DNA of 64,000 bases, taken from positions 26,840-90,839 of the forward strand of contig NZ_FCOL02000023.1 of NCBI RefSeq assembly GCF_001544515.1. The letters are read 5' to 3'. Positions 45,501 to 54,183 of the stretch are shown here, one piece after another. Every line of letters begins with the position of its first letter. Position 1 is the first letter of the stretch. The translations under genes and the position numbers were made by a program. Source of the DNA: Caballeronia terrestris. GTDB taxonomy: Bacteria > Pseudomonadota > Gammaproteobacteria > Burkholderiales > Burkholderiaceae. The notes beneath the pieces are model-generated. The model made no database searches. It was given only the letters and a program-made list of their open reading frames with translations, and was not told the DNA's origin.

Positions 45501-47792
45501 ACGCAGCGTCGGTCCGAGCGTTACGCCAAATTGATCCGCATGCGTGGACACGTCGAGCAGCATCAGCAAATCGCGTCCGAACGCCGTGCGGTCCCCGGCG
45601 ATGTTCGTCGTGTCGCGGGCGGCATCAGCCTGTTCGGCGCCGCGCAGTGTCGTCTGCAGCAACTGGTCGACGTGCTCCGCCTTGTTCGCGATGCCGCCGA
45701 AGAGCGGATTACGGTCGAGGTCGCTCGCGATGGCGGCCAACTCGCCCGAACGCCGCGCCATGGCGACTCGCTGGGACAACGCGGCAACGCTTGGCGCGCG
45801 CGTCCCGGCCACGCTTGTCTGCGCAGGCAAGGTCATCATCGCGCTTTGGGTCGTGACGCCTGTCGCGAGATTCTGATTGAACGTCGCGACGCCGCTCTGG
45901 AAGGTGGGCGTCTGCGCGATCGTCGCCGCCGTCGCGCGCTGCACGGTCGGCGTGAACTTGAAATAGACGAGCGCGCGCGGATCGTCGCGATCCGGCTCGC
46001 TCGCGGCGAGCGGCGACGCATCCGGCCACTTCACGTACCCCGTGAGAGCCTGCTGCGACCGGCCGAACCCGAGGCTCGCCGGATCGCGCAGAAACGGCGT
46101 GTAGGTCGCGACATACGGATCGGGCAGCGTCGGCAGATAGAGATGGACGTCGTGCGTCAGCGCGAGCGTGCCCTTCGTGATGCGGCCATCGACGAGGTCG
46201 CCGAAGAGCACGAGACTTTTCGGCGCGCTCACCTTGAAGAGCGCATTGCGCAGCGCAAGCGCGTATTCGCGGTTGGGCGCTGCGATCAACAACTGGCCAT
46301 CAAACAGAAGGTCGTTGTCGAACAGGAATGCATGGAAGGACTCGCCCGTTTGCGTGATGCCAGCGAAGGCAATCGATGAGCGGATAGTGAACGGCGCGCC
46401 GTTCGCATCGACGGGCCGGTCGATCCCGGTCTTGTGTCCGCAGAAGAAAAACACGCCTTCGCTGTTCTCGGCCGACGAAACGAACACGAACGGAAACGCC
46501 TTCGCAAACGAGAGCACCACTTGCGACGCATGCGCGTTGCGGGCATTGCGCCACAGAGTCCAGCGCTGCCGGCCATTCACGTTCGATGCGGTGAAATCGA
46601 TCACCGTGACGAGCCCCGGTTCGACGATGATCGAAGGATGAACGAGCGACGTCTTCGCGGGCTTGAGATCTCGCCATGACGCGGTGAGGCCCGCGTTCAG
46701 CGTAACGCACATCGCGCCTGCGCCCGCTGCGTTGCCGAGCGCCTGCGGGTCCACCTTCGCGGCGGGCAGGATCCAGCCGGTTAGCGTGGGATCGATGGCG
46801 GCGCGGCCCGCGATCGTGCAAAGCGCCGACTTCGATTCCGCAACTTCGAACTGATCGACCGATGCCGCGAACGGCACTAGAATGCGGCCGATGTCATCGA
46901 GCCAGAGCGGCGCTTGCCTCGTGCGTTCGTAGCGCACTGAGCAGCCGAACATCGTCGACGTCGCGCCATCGGCGGTAACGCTGCTCGCGTTCAACTGAAA
47001 ACGCAACTCGAACGACTTCGGCAATTGAACGCTCGATGCCAGCGCATCGCCGCCTGCGGGATGCTGCTCTTGCGCTGGAGATGGCTGTACGAGATCGAGG
47101 TGCAGCACGACGCTCGTCGATGGCGCCATCACGAGGTGGCCGCCGGAGATCGTCGGCGGCTGCGAGAAGTCGATCCGGCCGCTGCGTATCGTGAGGCCGG
47201 TGTAGCGATCCTCGATAGCTGCAACGCGCGCGATCAGGCTCGACGCGATCCATGCGCTGCCTGCTTCGATCCGGTATGACGCGACAGCGAGCGAAAAGGG
47301 AGCGGGACTTCTGATCGGCAGGCGCAACGCTGGCAACGTGCCACCGCTGAAGAAAACGCTCATGAGCGTGACCGGCCGGAACAGATCGAACCACACGCTC
47401 TGGCCATGCTCGTCGACGAAAGGCCCGAACGTCGCCGATGGCGCCATGCCCGCGCTCCAGTCGGGCGCGGAATGGCCGAGCAGCGTCGATCGGAAAGCGG
47501 TATCGCGGCGAAAGATGCGCGGTGCGCTCGCCAGGTCCTGCAACGTGGCGCGCGTCAAGGCATCGTCGAGACGGCTGCTGCGCGATTGAATGAACGCGTC
47601 GAGGTCGTCGTCCGCAAAGCTGCCTGCTTCGAGCGGCAGACGGTTTCCCGTGATGGCGAGATCGGGATGCGCGCGCAGCAGGGGAGCAAGCGTTCGCTCG
47701 AAGCGGTGGAGTTCGTCGGCGGGGGTATTCGGAACAGCGGCGAGCCGGCCTGTCAGCTGCTCGAGCCTCATGTACAGCGTGCGCGTTGTCAC
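42567..47792 (-). CDS. Giant protein of unknown function (1741 residues)
   Basis: Unrecognised protein of 1741 residues, first gene of the pair. GTG 47792 has AGGAG about seven bases upstream. The first 60 residues look helical (LYMRLEQLTGRLAAVPNTPADELHRFERTLAPLLRAHPDL). The rest is mainly beta-type. The last 250 residues carry long alternating hydrophobic strands (VYGVGHVTLGIAADSKAGVTLHMKFGFGAEVVVGLPVVANVTVLYMAEIEVTIADNALEVAGLLLFRGSAEI), which could form a beta-barrel, groove or stacked sheet. There is no signal peptide, no ATP-binding or protease motif, and no similarity that I recognise. It could be a structural or scaffold protein. The companion 1330-residue protein is its likely partner. 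Confidence 0.8.
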   Translation of the reverse strand: MTTRTLYMRLEQLTGRLAAVPNTPADELHRFERTLAPLLRAHPDLAITGNRLPLEAGSFADDDLDAFIQSRSSRLDDALTRATLQDLASAPRIFRRDTAFRSTLLGHSAPDWSAGMAPSATFGPFVDEHGQSVWFDLFRPVTLMSVFFSGGTLPALRLPIRSPAPFSLAVASYRIEAGSAWIASSLIARVAAIEDRYTGLTIRSGRIDFSQPPTISGGHLVMAPSTSVVLHLDLVQPSPAQEQHPAGGDALASSVQLPKSFELRFQLNASSVTADGATSTMFGCSVRYERTRQAPLWLDDIGRILVPFAASVDQFEVAESKSALCTIAGRAAIDPTLTGWILPAAKVDPQALGNAAGAGAMCVTLNAGLTASWRDLKPAKTSLVHPSIIVEPGLVTVIDFTASNVNGRQRWTLWRNARNAHASQVVLSFAKAFPFVFVSSAENSEGVFFFCGHKTGIDRPVDANGAPFTIRSSIAFAGITQTGESFHAFLFDNDLLFDGQLLIAAPNREYALALRNALFKVSAPKSLVLFGDLVDGRITKGTLALTHDVHLYLPTLPDPYVATYTPFLRDPASLGFGRSQQALTGYVKWPDASPLAASEPDRDDPRALVYFKFTPTVQRATAATIAQTPTFQSGVATFNQNLATGVTTQSAMMTLPAQTSVAGTRAPSVAALSQRVAMARRSGELAAIASDLDRNPLFGGIANKAEHVDQLLQTTLRGAEQADAARDTTNIAGDRTAFGRDLLMLLDVSTHADQFGVTLGPTLRVSRDTRGDATLQTVFSDANIGLQFQIMNMDVVATAQNVRAATLPQVSWEPVLNIPLPIEGPPDPGDTITVTPGLVVYDNDGIPTRIASESPYPVPIAPLPVTRHMLKEFNDRHTPRTMHSVFTLPFGMVSQASFARSVTGPDEKNARLGFNMPHFGQLRGGLQIKARAPASAASDRVAASFPGWTIQLDNIRWGLFGLPLTGTTLGATVGTIFNGRFAPGGNKPAVPVERMEVSGYGASIFSNWFDTDATVADVSQVQFDVVVGRTAHEVVQVRSILYPFGVHVVRTVTLMRANSGYVFRSDSGWKAESDGFYDFSYNLRIDPDPNPRAIPNPYEFHAQPVKGVSRVREIRDYPAGGAFDSSFRLNDPELPAGVLGLSAAELQTLFGAGTSPADTLAVHMQAVVFDADVHLDNVTSGGTAQGADIVVQSRKMLGYVQLAPSSILPPAHVFADLLRMQNGSLGGPVDCIIDVAKSQQRMRVQRVDVNPAVDAAGKSVFVTAARGSLILPADGAWSVVRQQTSTGDVQPLAAAENVPLIKPNASVNYLLAHPADVYVPKSDTHYGVMQTTGTQKLLFDVPQFSPGVPKLKSAQTYFADAWKLLNSKGAFPNVANALGLTNAEREAEIVGEGLIRMAERTIKLDTLLPSGYEYAFIDEPGVLRVYAQYKSTDNASGELALGIDSAAALAQRWKAALANLRIVVDLGPFTELMWVDGNFNASSGASTAYDKPHLQFGSELQPVVDVLQVLATLSGDDFDRGMNVGMSNSADNWEYKFDCSKEIPVIKFPSPEQLTINPNPPLKLEAGLRVGFYFNEVMSVPTDLKQLVPACGAYVEFYGGLEVQCFTLAVASVYGVGHVTLGIAADSKAGVTLHMKFGFGAEVVVGLPVVANVTVLYMAEIEVTIADNALEVAGLLLFRGSAEICGGLVAICIQIEAGGSVSRKNDVTTLTAQVTFSIDVCVLWVIDIDDTEHWQEQRQIA

Positions 47793-47907
47793 GGTTCGCT
47801 CCTGACGGCACGGGTCCAGCGGGGCGAGTTGCGTGCGGCTTTTTTCGCTGGATAGCCGGCGCGCTGCGGCTCACGGAAGAATCCGAACTGACCGGTGCGT
47901 CGTAGTT

Positions 47908-47936
47908 TTTATAGGACACGCACGGCAGCATTGCAA
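47908..47936 (-). promoter_or_regulatory. Sigma-70-like promoter of the giant-protein operon
   Basis: On the minus strand TTGCAA (47936-47931) and TATAAA (47913-47908) are separated by exactly 17 bases. That is a strong -35/-10 pair for this GC-rich genome, in the gap after the phosphonate operon. A leader of about 110 bases would follow before GTG 47792. It means the two giant genes need not depend on phosphonate control. Confidence 0.55.
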
Positions 47937-47961
47937 GAACGAACTTGTGAACGCGCGGGGT

Positions 47962-48522
47962 CTACGCTTGAACGGACTGCGTGCAGAGGCGTTCGATGAT
48001 CCTCATGTAGTGGTCGAGCGCAGGCGTGGTCTTCTGCGGCTGCTTCGCAAGATCGTCCCAGCGGCGCAGCAGGAGCGCTTCTTTTGCGAAGGGCTTGCGC
48101 GAGAACGCATCGGCTTCTTCGACGCTGAAAACGCCGCCCTGCAGCGCGAGGCTGCGCACGGAATCCGCTGACAGTCGCTGAAAATAGCCTGCATCGATCG
48201 CGCATAGACACCGCTTCGCATCGACGTGAAGGCGAATCGGTTCGAGCACGGCATCGCTGAACAGCGGCCGCAGGAATGGCAGCGCGAAATACTGATGCAA
48301 GTCATCGATCCCGCGCTCGCTTGGCGTCTCGCCCTGGCGATTCAGCAAGTGCCCCAGATCGTGCAGCAGCGACGCGGCGACGAGCGTCTCGTCAGCGCCC
48401 GCTTCCTCCGCGAGCGCCGCCGTCTGCAACGCATGTTGAAGCTGCGTCACGGGCTCACCGCTGTAGGACGTGTCGCCGTAAGTGTCGAAGAGATGCCGGA
48501 TGTCGGCGATCGTCAGTGCCAT
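47962..48522 (-). CDS. PhnZ-like HD-domain oxygenase
   Basis: A 186-residue HD-domain protein with the ligand set of the di-iron oxygenase PhnZ: Tyr20, Glu23, His30, His54, Asp55, His58, His76, His99, Lys103 and the late Asp in RRWDDL, shifted by four to five positions from PhnZ numbering. PhnZ cleaves hydroxylated aminoethylphosphonate to glycine and phosphate. It is the last gene of the phnA-phnY unit, three bases after phnY. No PhnY*-type hydroxylase gene is adjacent, so its substrate must come from elsewhere or differ. Confidence 0.75.
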   Translation of the reverse strand: MALTIADIRHLFDTYGDTSYSGEPVTQLQHALQTAALAEEAGADETLVAASLLHDLGHLLNRQGETPSERGIDDLHQYFALPFLRPLFSDAVLEPIRLHVDAKRCLCAIDAGYFQRLSADSVRSLALQGGVFSVEEADAFSRKPFAKEALLLRRWDDLAKQPQKTTPALDHYMRIIERLCTQSVQA

Positions 48523-48525
48523 GTG

Positions 48526-49980
48526 TTATTCCCAGGGAAGCGAAAAAGTCTTGAGATTCGTGAAGCTTTTCATCGCTTCCTGCACGCCTTCCTTGTAGCC
48601 GAGCCCCGAATCCTTGATGCCACCGAACGGCGTCAGTTCGATGCGATACCCCGGTACTTCCCACACGTTCACCGTACCCACGTGCAGTTCGTTCACGAAG
48701 CGCGTGATCAGGTCCGCGCGGTCCGTGCACACACCCGACGACAAGCCGAACGCCGTGCCGTTGCTGATGCGTATGGCGTCGTCGATCGTATCGAATTCGA
48801 TGATCGGCGATACCGGCCCGAAGGTTTCCTCGCGCACGAGCGTCATCGAAGGATCGACGCGATCGAGTACGGTGGGTGAATAAAGCGCACCGTTGCGACG
48901 GTTGCCGCAGAGCAGACGCGCGCCCTTCGATACCGCGTCGATCACGCGCGTTTCGAATAGCTGGGCGGCGGCGGCATCGATCACGGTGCCCATCTGGTTA
49001 TCGGTGTCGAAGGGATCGCCGTAGCGCCATGCGAGCGTCTTTTCGACCACGATCTCCTTGAAGCGCGACGCGATCCCCTTCTGCACGAGCATGCGTTTCA
49101 CCGCCGTGCAGCGCTGGCCCGAGTTCTTGTACGAGCCTTGCACGGCGAGCGTGGCGGCGCGCTCCACGTCGGCGTCTTCGAGCACGATCAGCGGATCGTT
49201 GCCGCCGAGTTCAAGCACCACGCGCCGATACCCCGCCCTCGCCGCGATTGCCTTGCCGATCGCGACGCCGCCCGTGAACGTAATCAGCGCGGCGTGGCGA
49301 TGCGTAACGAGTTCGTCCGCGATCTCGCGCGGGTCGCCGGTCAGGACCTGCAGCATCGGCGCGGGCAGCCCGGCTTCGTAGAGGACGTCGGCGAGGTAAT
49401 ACGCGGACAGCGGCACTTTCTCCGACGGCTTCAGAACCACGCGATTATTCGTCGCAATCGCGGGCGCGAGCTTGTGCGCGACCTGGTTCATCGGATGATT
49501 GAAAGGCGTGATCGCGACGATCACGCCGGGAAGCGGCTCGCGCTGGGAAAACACGCGGCGCGCCTTGCCGTGCGGTGTGAGATCGCACGAGAAGCTCTGC
49601 GCATCGTCACGCAAGCTTTCCATCGCGGCGAACCGGAGTACATCGGCGACGCGCCCGATTTCATAACGCGAGTCCTGCTTCGACAAGCCCGATTCGAGCG
49701 AGATCAGATCGGATGCTTCCTCGGTCCGTTCGCGCAGCAACGCCGCCGCCCGCTCCAGAATCTGCGCGCGTTCATGGCGCGTCAGTTTCGGCCGATAGTT
49801 CGCGGCGTACTCGAACGCGTCGCGCACGTCGTCGACGCTTGCCATCGGCACCGTGCCGACGCGCGTGTTCGTGTACGGGTCGATTACATCGAGCGTGCGC
49901 GCGCGTGCCACACGTTCACCCTTCAGGCGCAGCTTTTCCACGCGCAACGCCTGCTGTTCCATCGTCACGATAGCATTCAT
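48526..49980 (-). CDS. phnY: Phosphonoacetaldehyde dehydrogenase
   Basis: ALDH-superfamily enzyme of 484 residues. The nucleophile is Cys291 (KNSGQRCTAVKRM), the same residue number as in Sinorhizobium PhnY, and the activating Glu lies in VLELGGNDPLIVLED. Its place between phnA and the PhnZ-like gene in a 2-aminoethylphosphonate cluster supports conversion of phosphonoacetaldehyde to phosphonoacetate. The start overlaps the phnA stop by ATGA. Confidence 0.9.
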   Translation of the reverse strand: MNAIVTMEQQALRVEKLRLKGERVARARTLDVIDPYTNTRVGTVPMASVDDVRDAFEYAANYRPKLTRHERAQILERAAALLRERTEEASDLISLESGLSKQDSRYEIGRVADVLRFAAMESLRDDAQSFSCDLTPHGKARRVFSQREPLPGVIVAITPFNHPMNQVAHKLAPAIATNNRVVLKPSEKVPLSAYYLADVLYEAGLPAPMLQVLTGDPREIADELVTHRHAALITFTGGVAIGKAIAARAGYRRVVLELGGNDPLIVLEDADVERAATLAVQGSYKNSGQRCTAVKRMLVQKGIASRFKEIVVEKTLAWRYGDPFDTDNQMGTVIDAAAAQLFETRVIDAVSKGARLLCGNRRNGALYSPTVLDRVDPSMTLVREETFGPVSPIIEFDTIDDAIRISNGTAFGLSSGVCTDRADLITRFVNELHVGTVNVWEVPGYRIELTPFGGIKDSGLGYKEGVQEAMKSFTNLKTFSLPWE

Positions 49981-51245
49981 GATTCAAGCACCAGATGGTT
50001 CAAGGCAATATCAAAGACATCGAAATTGCGCAGCCGTTTTACCGCGAGTCGCGACTCGATGCCATCGGTCGCGCGGTTGAACAAGAGCGGCACTTCCTGC
50101 TCGGACACGCCGCCGTGCGAGCGCAGCGGCACGGTCAGGCCCGACAGGTCGTGCTCCGCGCGGCGTGTGCCGAGCACCGTGTTGCGTCCGCTCACGACGA
50201 CGAGATCGCCCACGCGGTCGCGTGGCAACTCGAAACGCTCGCACGCGGCCGCGTTGTCGAGCACGAGATCGACGCCCGGCAGTTGCGCGATGCGCGCGGC
50301 GAGCGCCTTTGCATCGACGGTACGCGGCAGATAGACCGTCGCGAATGAACCGAGCGCGCCGTGATGAACCACGTACGGATCGGTGATCGGCAAGATCACG
50401 CGCGCGTTCGGCACATCGGGAGTCGCGTCGAGCCAGTCCTGCAGATACACCACGTTCGGCTCGCCGGTTTCAGGATCGTGCTTCGCGTTCATGCCGTGGT
50501 CGGCGGTTAAGCCGATCACCGCGCCGAGCGCGTCGAGGCGCGCGAGGTAGCCGTCCATCATCGCGTAGAACGCGTTCGCGCCCTCCGTGCCCGGCGCCCA
50601 TTTGTGCTGCACATAGTCGGTGGTGGAGAGATACATCAGGTCGAGTTCACGCGTCTCGGCAAGCCGCACCCCTGCCGCGAACACGAATTCGGACAGCGCC
50701 GCGCTGTACACGTCCGGCAGCGGCTGGCCGACGAGTGCCATCACGTCGCCGATGCCGTTCTCGGCTACCGTCGCCGTGTCCGCTCTCTCGGCGGAGAAGC
50801 AGATGCCGTCGAGCTGCCAGCCGAGCAGGCGCCGCAGCTTGTCCTTCGCCGTCACCACGGCGACCTTCGCGCCATGCTCTGCGGCCGCTGCGAGGATCGT
50901 GCCCGCGCGCAGGTAGGCCGGGTCGTTCATCATCACTTCGGCGCCCTTGCCGCCGTTCGCATCGCGGTCGAAGAAATAGTTGCCGCAGATGCCGTGCACT
51001 GAAGGCGGCACGCCCGTCACGATGGACAGGTTGTTCGGGTTGGTGAACGACGGCACCACGCAGTCGGCGCGAAAGGCGGAGCCCGAGCGCAGCATGCTGC
51101 CGATGAACGGCGCGACGCCGGCCGCAACGGCCGCTTCGAGATAATGGGATTCGCAGCCATCGACGCAGATCACGACAGTCAGCGCGCGCGGGCGCTCGTA
51201 CTGGCGGCCGTTCACTTCGATAAACGTTTCGGTTGATGTCGACAT
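49977..51245 (-). CDS. phnA: Phosphonoacetate hydrolase
   Basis: A 422-residue alkaline-phosphatase-fold hydrolase that splits phosphonoacetate into acetate and phosphate. The zinc ligand Asp29 and nucleophile Thr68 (SFTNPNN) sit at the same numbers as in Sinorhizobium PhnA. The further ligands are visible in STTDYVQHKW, LTADHGMNAK and RSHGGVSEQEVP. It starts a three-gene unit with phnY and the PhnZ-like gene, 113 bases after phnV. Confidence 0.95.
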   Translation of the reverse strand: MSTSTETFIEVNGRQYERPRALTVVICVDGCESHYLEAAVAAGVAPFIGSMLRSGSAFRADCVVPSFTNPNNLSIVTGVPPSVHGICGNYFFDRDANGGKGAEVMMNDPAYLRAGTILAAAAEHGAKVAVVTAKDKLRRLLGWQLDGICFSAERADTATVAENGIGDVMALVGQPLPDVYSAALSEFVFAAGVRLAETRELDLMYLSTTDYVQHKWAPGTEGANAFYAMMDGYLARLDALGAVIGLTADHGMNAKHDPETGEPNVVYLQDWLDATPDVPNARVILPITDPYVVHHGALGSFATVYLPRTVDAKALAARIAQLPGVDLVLDNAAACERFELPRDRVGDLVVVSGRNTVLGTRRAEHDLSGLTVPLRSHGGVSEQEVPLLFNRATDGIESRLAVKRLRNFDVFDIALNHLVLES

Positions 51246-51282
51246 GATTTCTTTTCCGTGATAACCCTATTTTGCTTCACAT

Positions 51283-51299
51283 TGCCACAATATGCCACA
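51283..51299 (-). promoter_or_regulatory. Tandem TGTGGCA repeats upstream of phnA
   Basis: On the minus strand TGTGGCA occurs twice with 10-bp spacing in the AT-rich gap before phnA. The embedded CCACAATA octamer (plus strand 51285-51292) recurs upstream of phnS at 55429-55436. This may be an operator or an activator site giving phnA its own promoter. Confidence 0.3.
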
Positions 51300-51358
51300 T
51301 ATTCAGACGTGGCTGAACATCGCGCGTGAACGGGATGCCGGCAAAAAACCACACTAGA

Positions 51359-52198
51359 TCAAACGCTGCGCCGCTTCGGCGCCTTCACTGCGATCAGCAG
51401 CAAAGCCGCAAGAGACACCGCAAGCAGGATCAGCGAAAGCGCCGATGCTGGCAGGTAATAGCCACGGTTCACCTGCCCGACGACTACGATCGGCACGGTG
51501 GCAAAGCCCGGCGGATAGACCGTCAACGTGGCGCCCAGCTCCCCCAGCGACAAAGCGAACCCCAACGCAAGGCTCGCGCGGATCGCGGGCACAAGCTGTG
51601 GCAAGACCACGCGTCCGAGCACCATCGCGGGCGGCGCGCCGAGGCTTGCGGCGGCTTCGCGCAGGACCGTGACTTCGGGGCGCAGGGCGGCGGCGGCGCA
51701 CCGGTAGCAGAACGGCAGCACGAGCGCGAGCTGCACGAGTACAACGATGGCCGCCGACCCCGAAATGTCCAGCGGCTTCTTGTGATACGCGATCAGCACC
51801 GCAAGCCCTAGCACGACGCTCGGCACGCCGTTGGGCATCATCGCGATGGTATCGACCCATGCACCCACGCCGCGCCGGTCGCGACCTTCGAGCGCCAGCG
51901 CGAGCCAGAGCCCGAGCACCGTACCCAGCACCGCGACACCGAAGCCGACCGAGAGGCTCGTCGTCAGAGCGTCGAAGTCGCTGGAACCGAGGCGCTCGAA
52001 CCACCGCAGGCTGAAGCCATCAGGGAGGATCGTGCCGGACCAGTGGGATGCCACGCTCGACAGAGCCACGACGATCACCGGCAGCACGAAGAGCCAGAAA
52101 CACAACAACGCAGCGAAGCCCATGAAGACCCACGCGCCGATCCGCCTGAGCGTGTGCGACTTCGAAGCGCTCGCATCGAGCGTCAATTCAGTTGCCAT
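51359..52198 (-). CDS. phnV: 2-Aminoethylphosphonate ABC transporter permease (PhnV)
   Basis: A 279-residue permease with about six membrane segments and the EAA-type LREAAASLGAPPAMVLGRVVLPQLVPAIRASLALGFALSLGELGATLTVYPPGF. This is the PhnV form of 2-AEP transporters. ATG 52198 overlaps the end of phnU by 11 bases. The binding protein, ATPase and second permease are encoded directly upstream. Confidence 0.85.
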   Translation of the reverse strand: MATELTLDASASKSHTLRRIGAWVFMGFAALLCFWLFVLPVIVVALSSVASHWSGTILPDGFSLRWFERLGSSDFDALTTSLSVGFGVAVLGTVLGLWLALALEGRDRRGVGAWVDTIAMMPNGVPSVVLGLAVLIAYHKKPLDISGSAAIVVLVQLALVLPFCYRCAAAALRPEVTVLREAAASLGAPPAMVLGRVVLPQLVPAIRASLALGFALSLGELGATLTVYPPGFATVPIVVVGQVNRGYYLPASALSLILLAVSLAALLLIAVKAPKRRSV

Positions 52199-53087
52199 TG
52201 CGGCCTCCGGTGCGCCGGTTGATCCGTCGATACAGCGCATAGAGCGACAGCGAAATCGCCAGCATCACCACCGCTCCCGCAGCAGCCGCCGACAAGTCGA
52301 GATCGACCGTCGCGGAGCTGTAGATCGCGGTCGGCAGCGTGATCAGGTGCGCGCTGCCGAGCACGAGCAGGATGCCGAATTCGTTCAGCGTGAGCAGGAA
52401 GCACAGGATCGTGCCCGCCGCGATGCCCGGCCACGCGAGCGGCAGGATCACCTTGAACGCGACCATCGGGCCGTTCGCGCCGAGGCTGCTCGCGGCCTCG
52501 ATCAGGCGCGTGTCGAGCGTGGCGAACGACGCGAGCGTCGGCCGCACGACGAACGGCGCATAGAACACGACCTCCGCGAGAATCACGCCGCCGATGCCGA
52601 ACAGGAAGTCGAGCGGCGGGTTTTGCAGATTGAAGAGCCGCTGCAAGCCGATGCTCACCGACCCCTGCGACCCGTACAAAAAGATCAGCGTGAACGCGAC
52701 CAGAAACGACGGAAACGCGACGAACAATTCGAGGAAACGCGTGACGAGTTTTGCGCCCGGGAACGGCTTGAAGAACAGCATCGACGCGAGCAGGACGCCG
52801 AGCAGCGAGGCGAGTGTCGCGCTCGCGAACAGGATGCCGAGCGTCTTGCCGATCACACCGCTCGTCTCCGGGTTACTGAAGAACGCGGTGTACGCATGCA
52901 GGCTGAATCCGTGCGCGTCCGTCACGCTGAGCGTGAGGAGCCGCACGAGCGGATAGATCACGAGCGGGCCGAGCACCACGATCAGGATGAACCACAGGTG
53001 CCATTGCGCGAGCCGTCCGCGCCGCCGTTTCGCGACGACGTGCGCGGCGTCGTCGATGCGGAATTCACTCGTCGATAAGGACGACAT
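52188..53087 (-). CDS. phnU: 2-Aminoethylphosphonate ABC transporter permease (PhnU)
   Basis: A 299-residue permease, the other half of the membrane channel: FILIVVLGPLVIYPLVRLLTLSV, then the EAA-type RLIEAASSLGANGPMVAFKVILPLAWPGIAAGTILCFLLTLNEFGI. The start ATG 53087 lies inside the end of phnT (23-base overlap). The frame is open far upstream, but that part is antisense-like to phnT's own frame and carries no family similarity. Confidence 0.85.
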   Translation of the reverse strand: MSSLSTSEFRIDDAAHVVAKRRRGRLAQWHLWFILIVVLGPLVIYPLVRLLTLSVTDAHGFSLHAYTAFFSNPETSGVIGKTLGILFASATLASLLGVLLASMLFFKPFPGAKLVTRFLELFVAFPSFLVAFTLIFLYGSQGSVSIGLQRLFNLQNPPLDFLFGIGGVILAEVVFYAPFVVRPTLASFATLDTRLIEAASSLGANGPMVAFKVILPLAWPGIAAGTILCFLLTLNEFGILLVLGSAHLITLPTAIYSSATVDLDLSAAAAGAVVMLAISLSLYALYRRINRRTGGRNGN

Positions 53088-54150
53088 CGTCAACCTCGTG
53101 GCGTAGGGAAACACGAGCGCCCTTCTCGGGCATCGGGCCGTGGGAGCGCTGCATCGTGACGAGCACGGGTGCATCCGGCCACGCGTCGAGCGCGACCGAC
53201 ACCGACAACGCCGCGCCATACCACTCCACCGACACGATCGTCCCGTGCAGGCGCGCCGCGCCGAGCGGCACGATCGACAGGTACTCGGGACGGATGCACG
53301 CCACGCGGTCACGCACGGCGTGACGCGCATCGCCGACCGGATACATCACCGAGGGCGGCAGCAGGTTCGCCGCGCCGAGATAGCGCGCTACGAAGGCGTC
53401 CTTCGGGTTGTCGTAGAGTTCGCGCGGCGTGCCCAGTTGCGCGATGCGGCCATCGCGCATCAGCAGCGTGCGGTCCGAGAGCACGAGCGCGTCGTCCTGA
53501 TCGTGCGTCACGCAGACGATCGTCAGGTTCGGCAAGCGCTCATGCAGCGCCTTCAACTCGCTTCGCACGGAGGCGCGCAGATTGGCATCGAGCGCCGAGA
53601 GGGGCTCGTCGAGCAGCAGCACGTCTGGCTCGATCACGAGCGCGCGCGCCAGCGCCACGCGCTGCTGCATCCCGCCCGACAACTGCGCCGGCATCACATG
53701 GCCCGCGTCGCCGAGTTGCACGAGCTTGAGCGCATCGGCGACGCGTCGCGCGATCTCCCCCGCTTTCAGGCGGCGTGCCCGCAAGCCGAACGCGACGTTG
53801 TCGAACACCGAGAGATGCGGAAAGAGCGCGTAGCTCTGGAACAGCAAGCCGAGGTTCCGCTTGAAGGGCGGCATGTGCGTCAGGTCGCGTCCCGCGATCG
53901 TCAGCCTGCCCGCGAGGCCGTCCGCCTGGACGAAGCCCGCGATGAAGCGCAGCAGCGTCGTCTTGCCGCAACCGCTGCGGCCGAGCACCGTCAGTAGCTC
54001 GCCGCGTTCGATGGTCAGCGACAGATCGTCGAGCACGGTGCGCGCGCCGAAGCGCACGCTCAGGTTCTCGATGCGCACGCCGCCCGGCTCGTGCCTTTGA
54101 GCGGGCGCTGCGGCGTCGAGCGTGGCCGTAGCCAGCGTCAGGGTGTTCAC
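53065..54150 (-). CDS. phnT: 2-Aminoethylphosphonate ABC transporter ATPase (PhnT)
   Basis: A 361-residue ABC ATPase of the PotA/FbpC-like group: Walker A GRSGCGKTT, signature LSGGMQQRVALARAL, Walker B LLLDEPLSALDANLR, and a C-terminal TOBE-like regulatory domain (RPEYLSIVPLGAARLHGTIVSVEWYGAALSVSV). The start is GTG 54150 with GAGG about nine bases upstream. Confidence 0.85.
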   Translation of the reverse strand: MNTLTLATATLDAAAPAQRHEPGGVRIENLSVRFGARTVLDDLSLTIERGELLTVLGRSGCGKTTLLRFIAGFVQADGLAGRLTIAGRDLTHMPPFKRNLGLLFQSYALFPHLSVFDNVAFGLRARRLKAGEIARRVADALKLVQLGDAGHVMPAQLSGGMQQRVALARALVIEPDVLLLDEPLSALDANLRASVRSELKALHERLPNLTIVCVTHDQDDALVLSDRTLLMRDGRIAQLGTPRELYDNPKDAFVARYLGAANLLPPSVMYPVGDARHAVRDRVACIRPEYLSIVPLGAARLHGTIVSVEWYGAALSVSVALDAWPDAPVLVTMQRSHGPMPEKGARVSLRHEVDDVVLIDE

Positions 54151-54183
54151 GGTTCGCGTCCTCTTTGCTTTGAAGTGAAAGGC

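Noticed and set aside
44490..46379. Long open frame (629 codons) on the plus strand opposite the 1741-residue gene
   Set aside because: Arg/His/Asp-rich product typical of an antisense shadow in GC-rich DNA. The minus-strand frame is longer, has a ribosome-binding site and a promoter, and shows normal protein composition.
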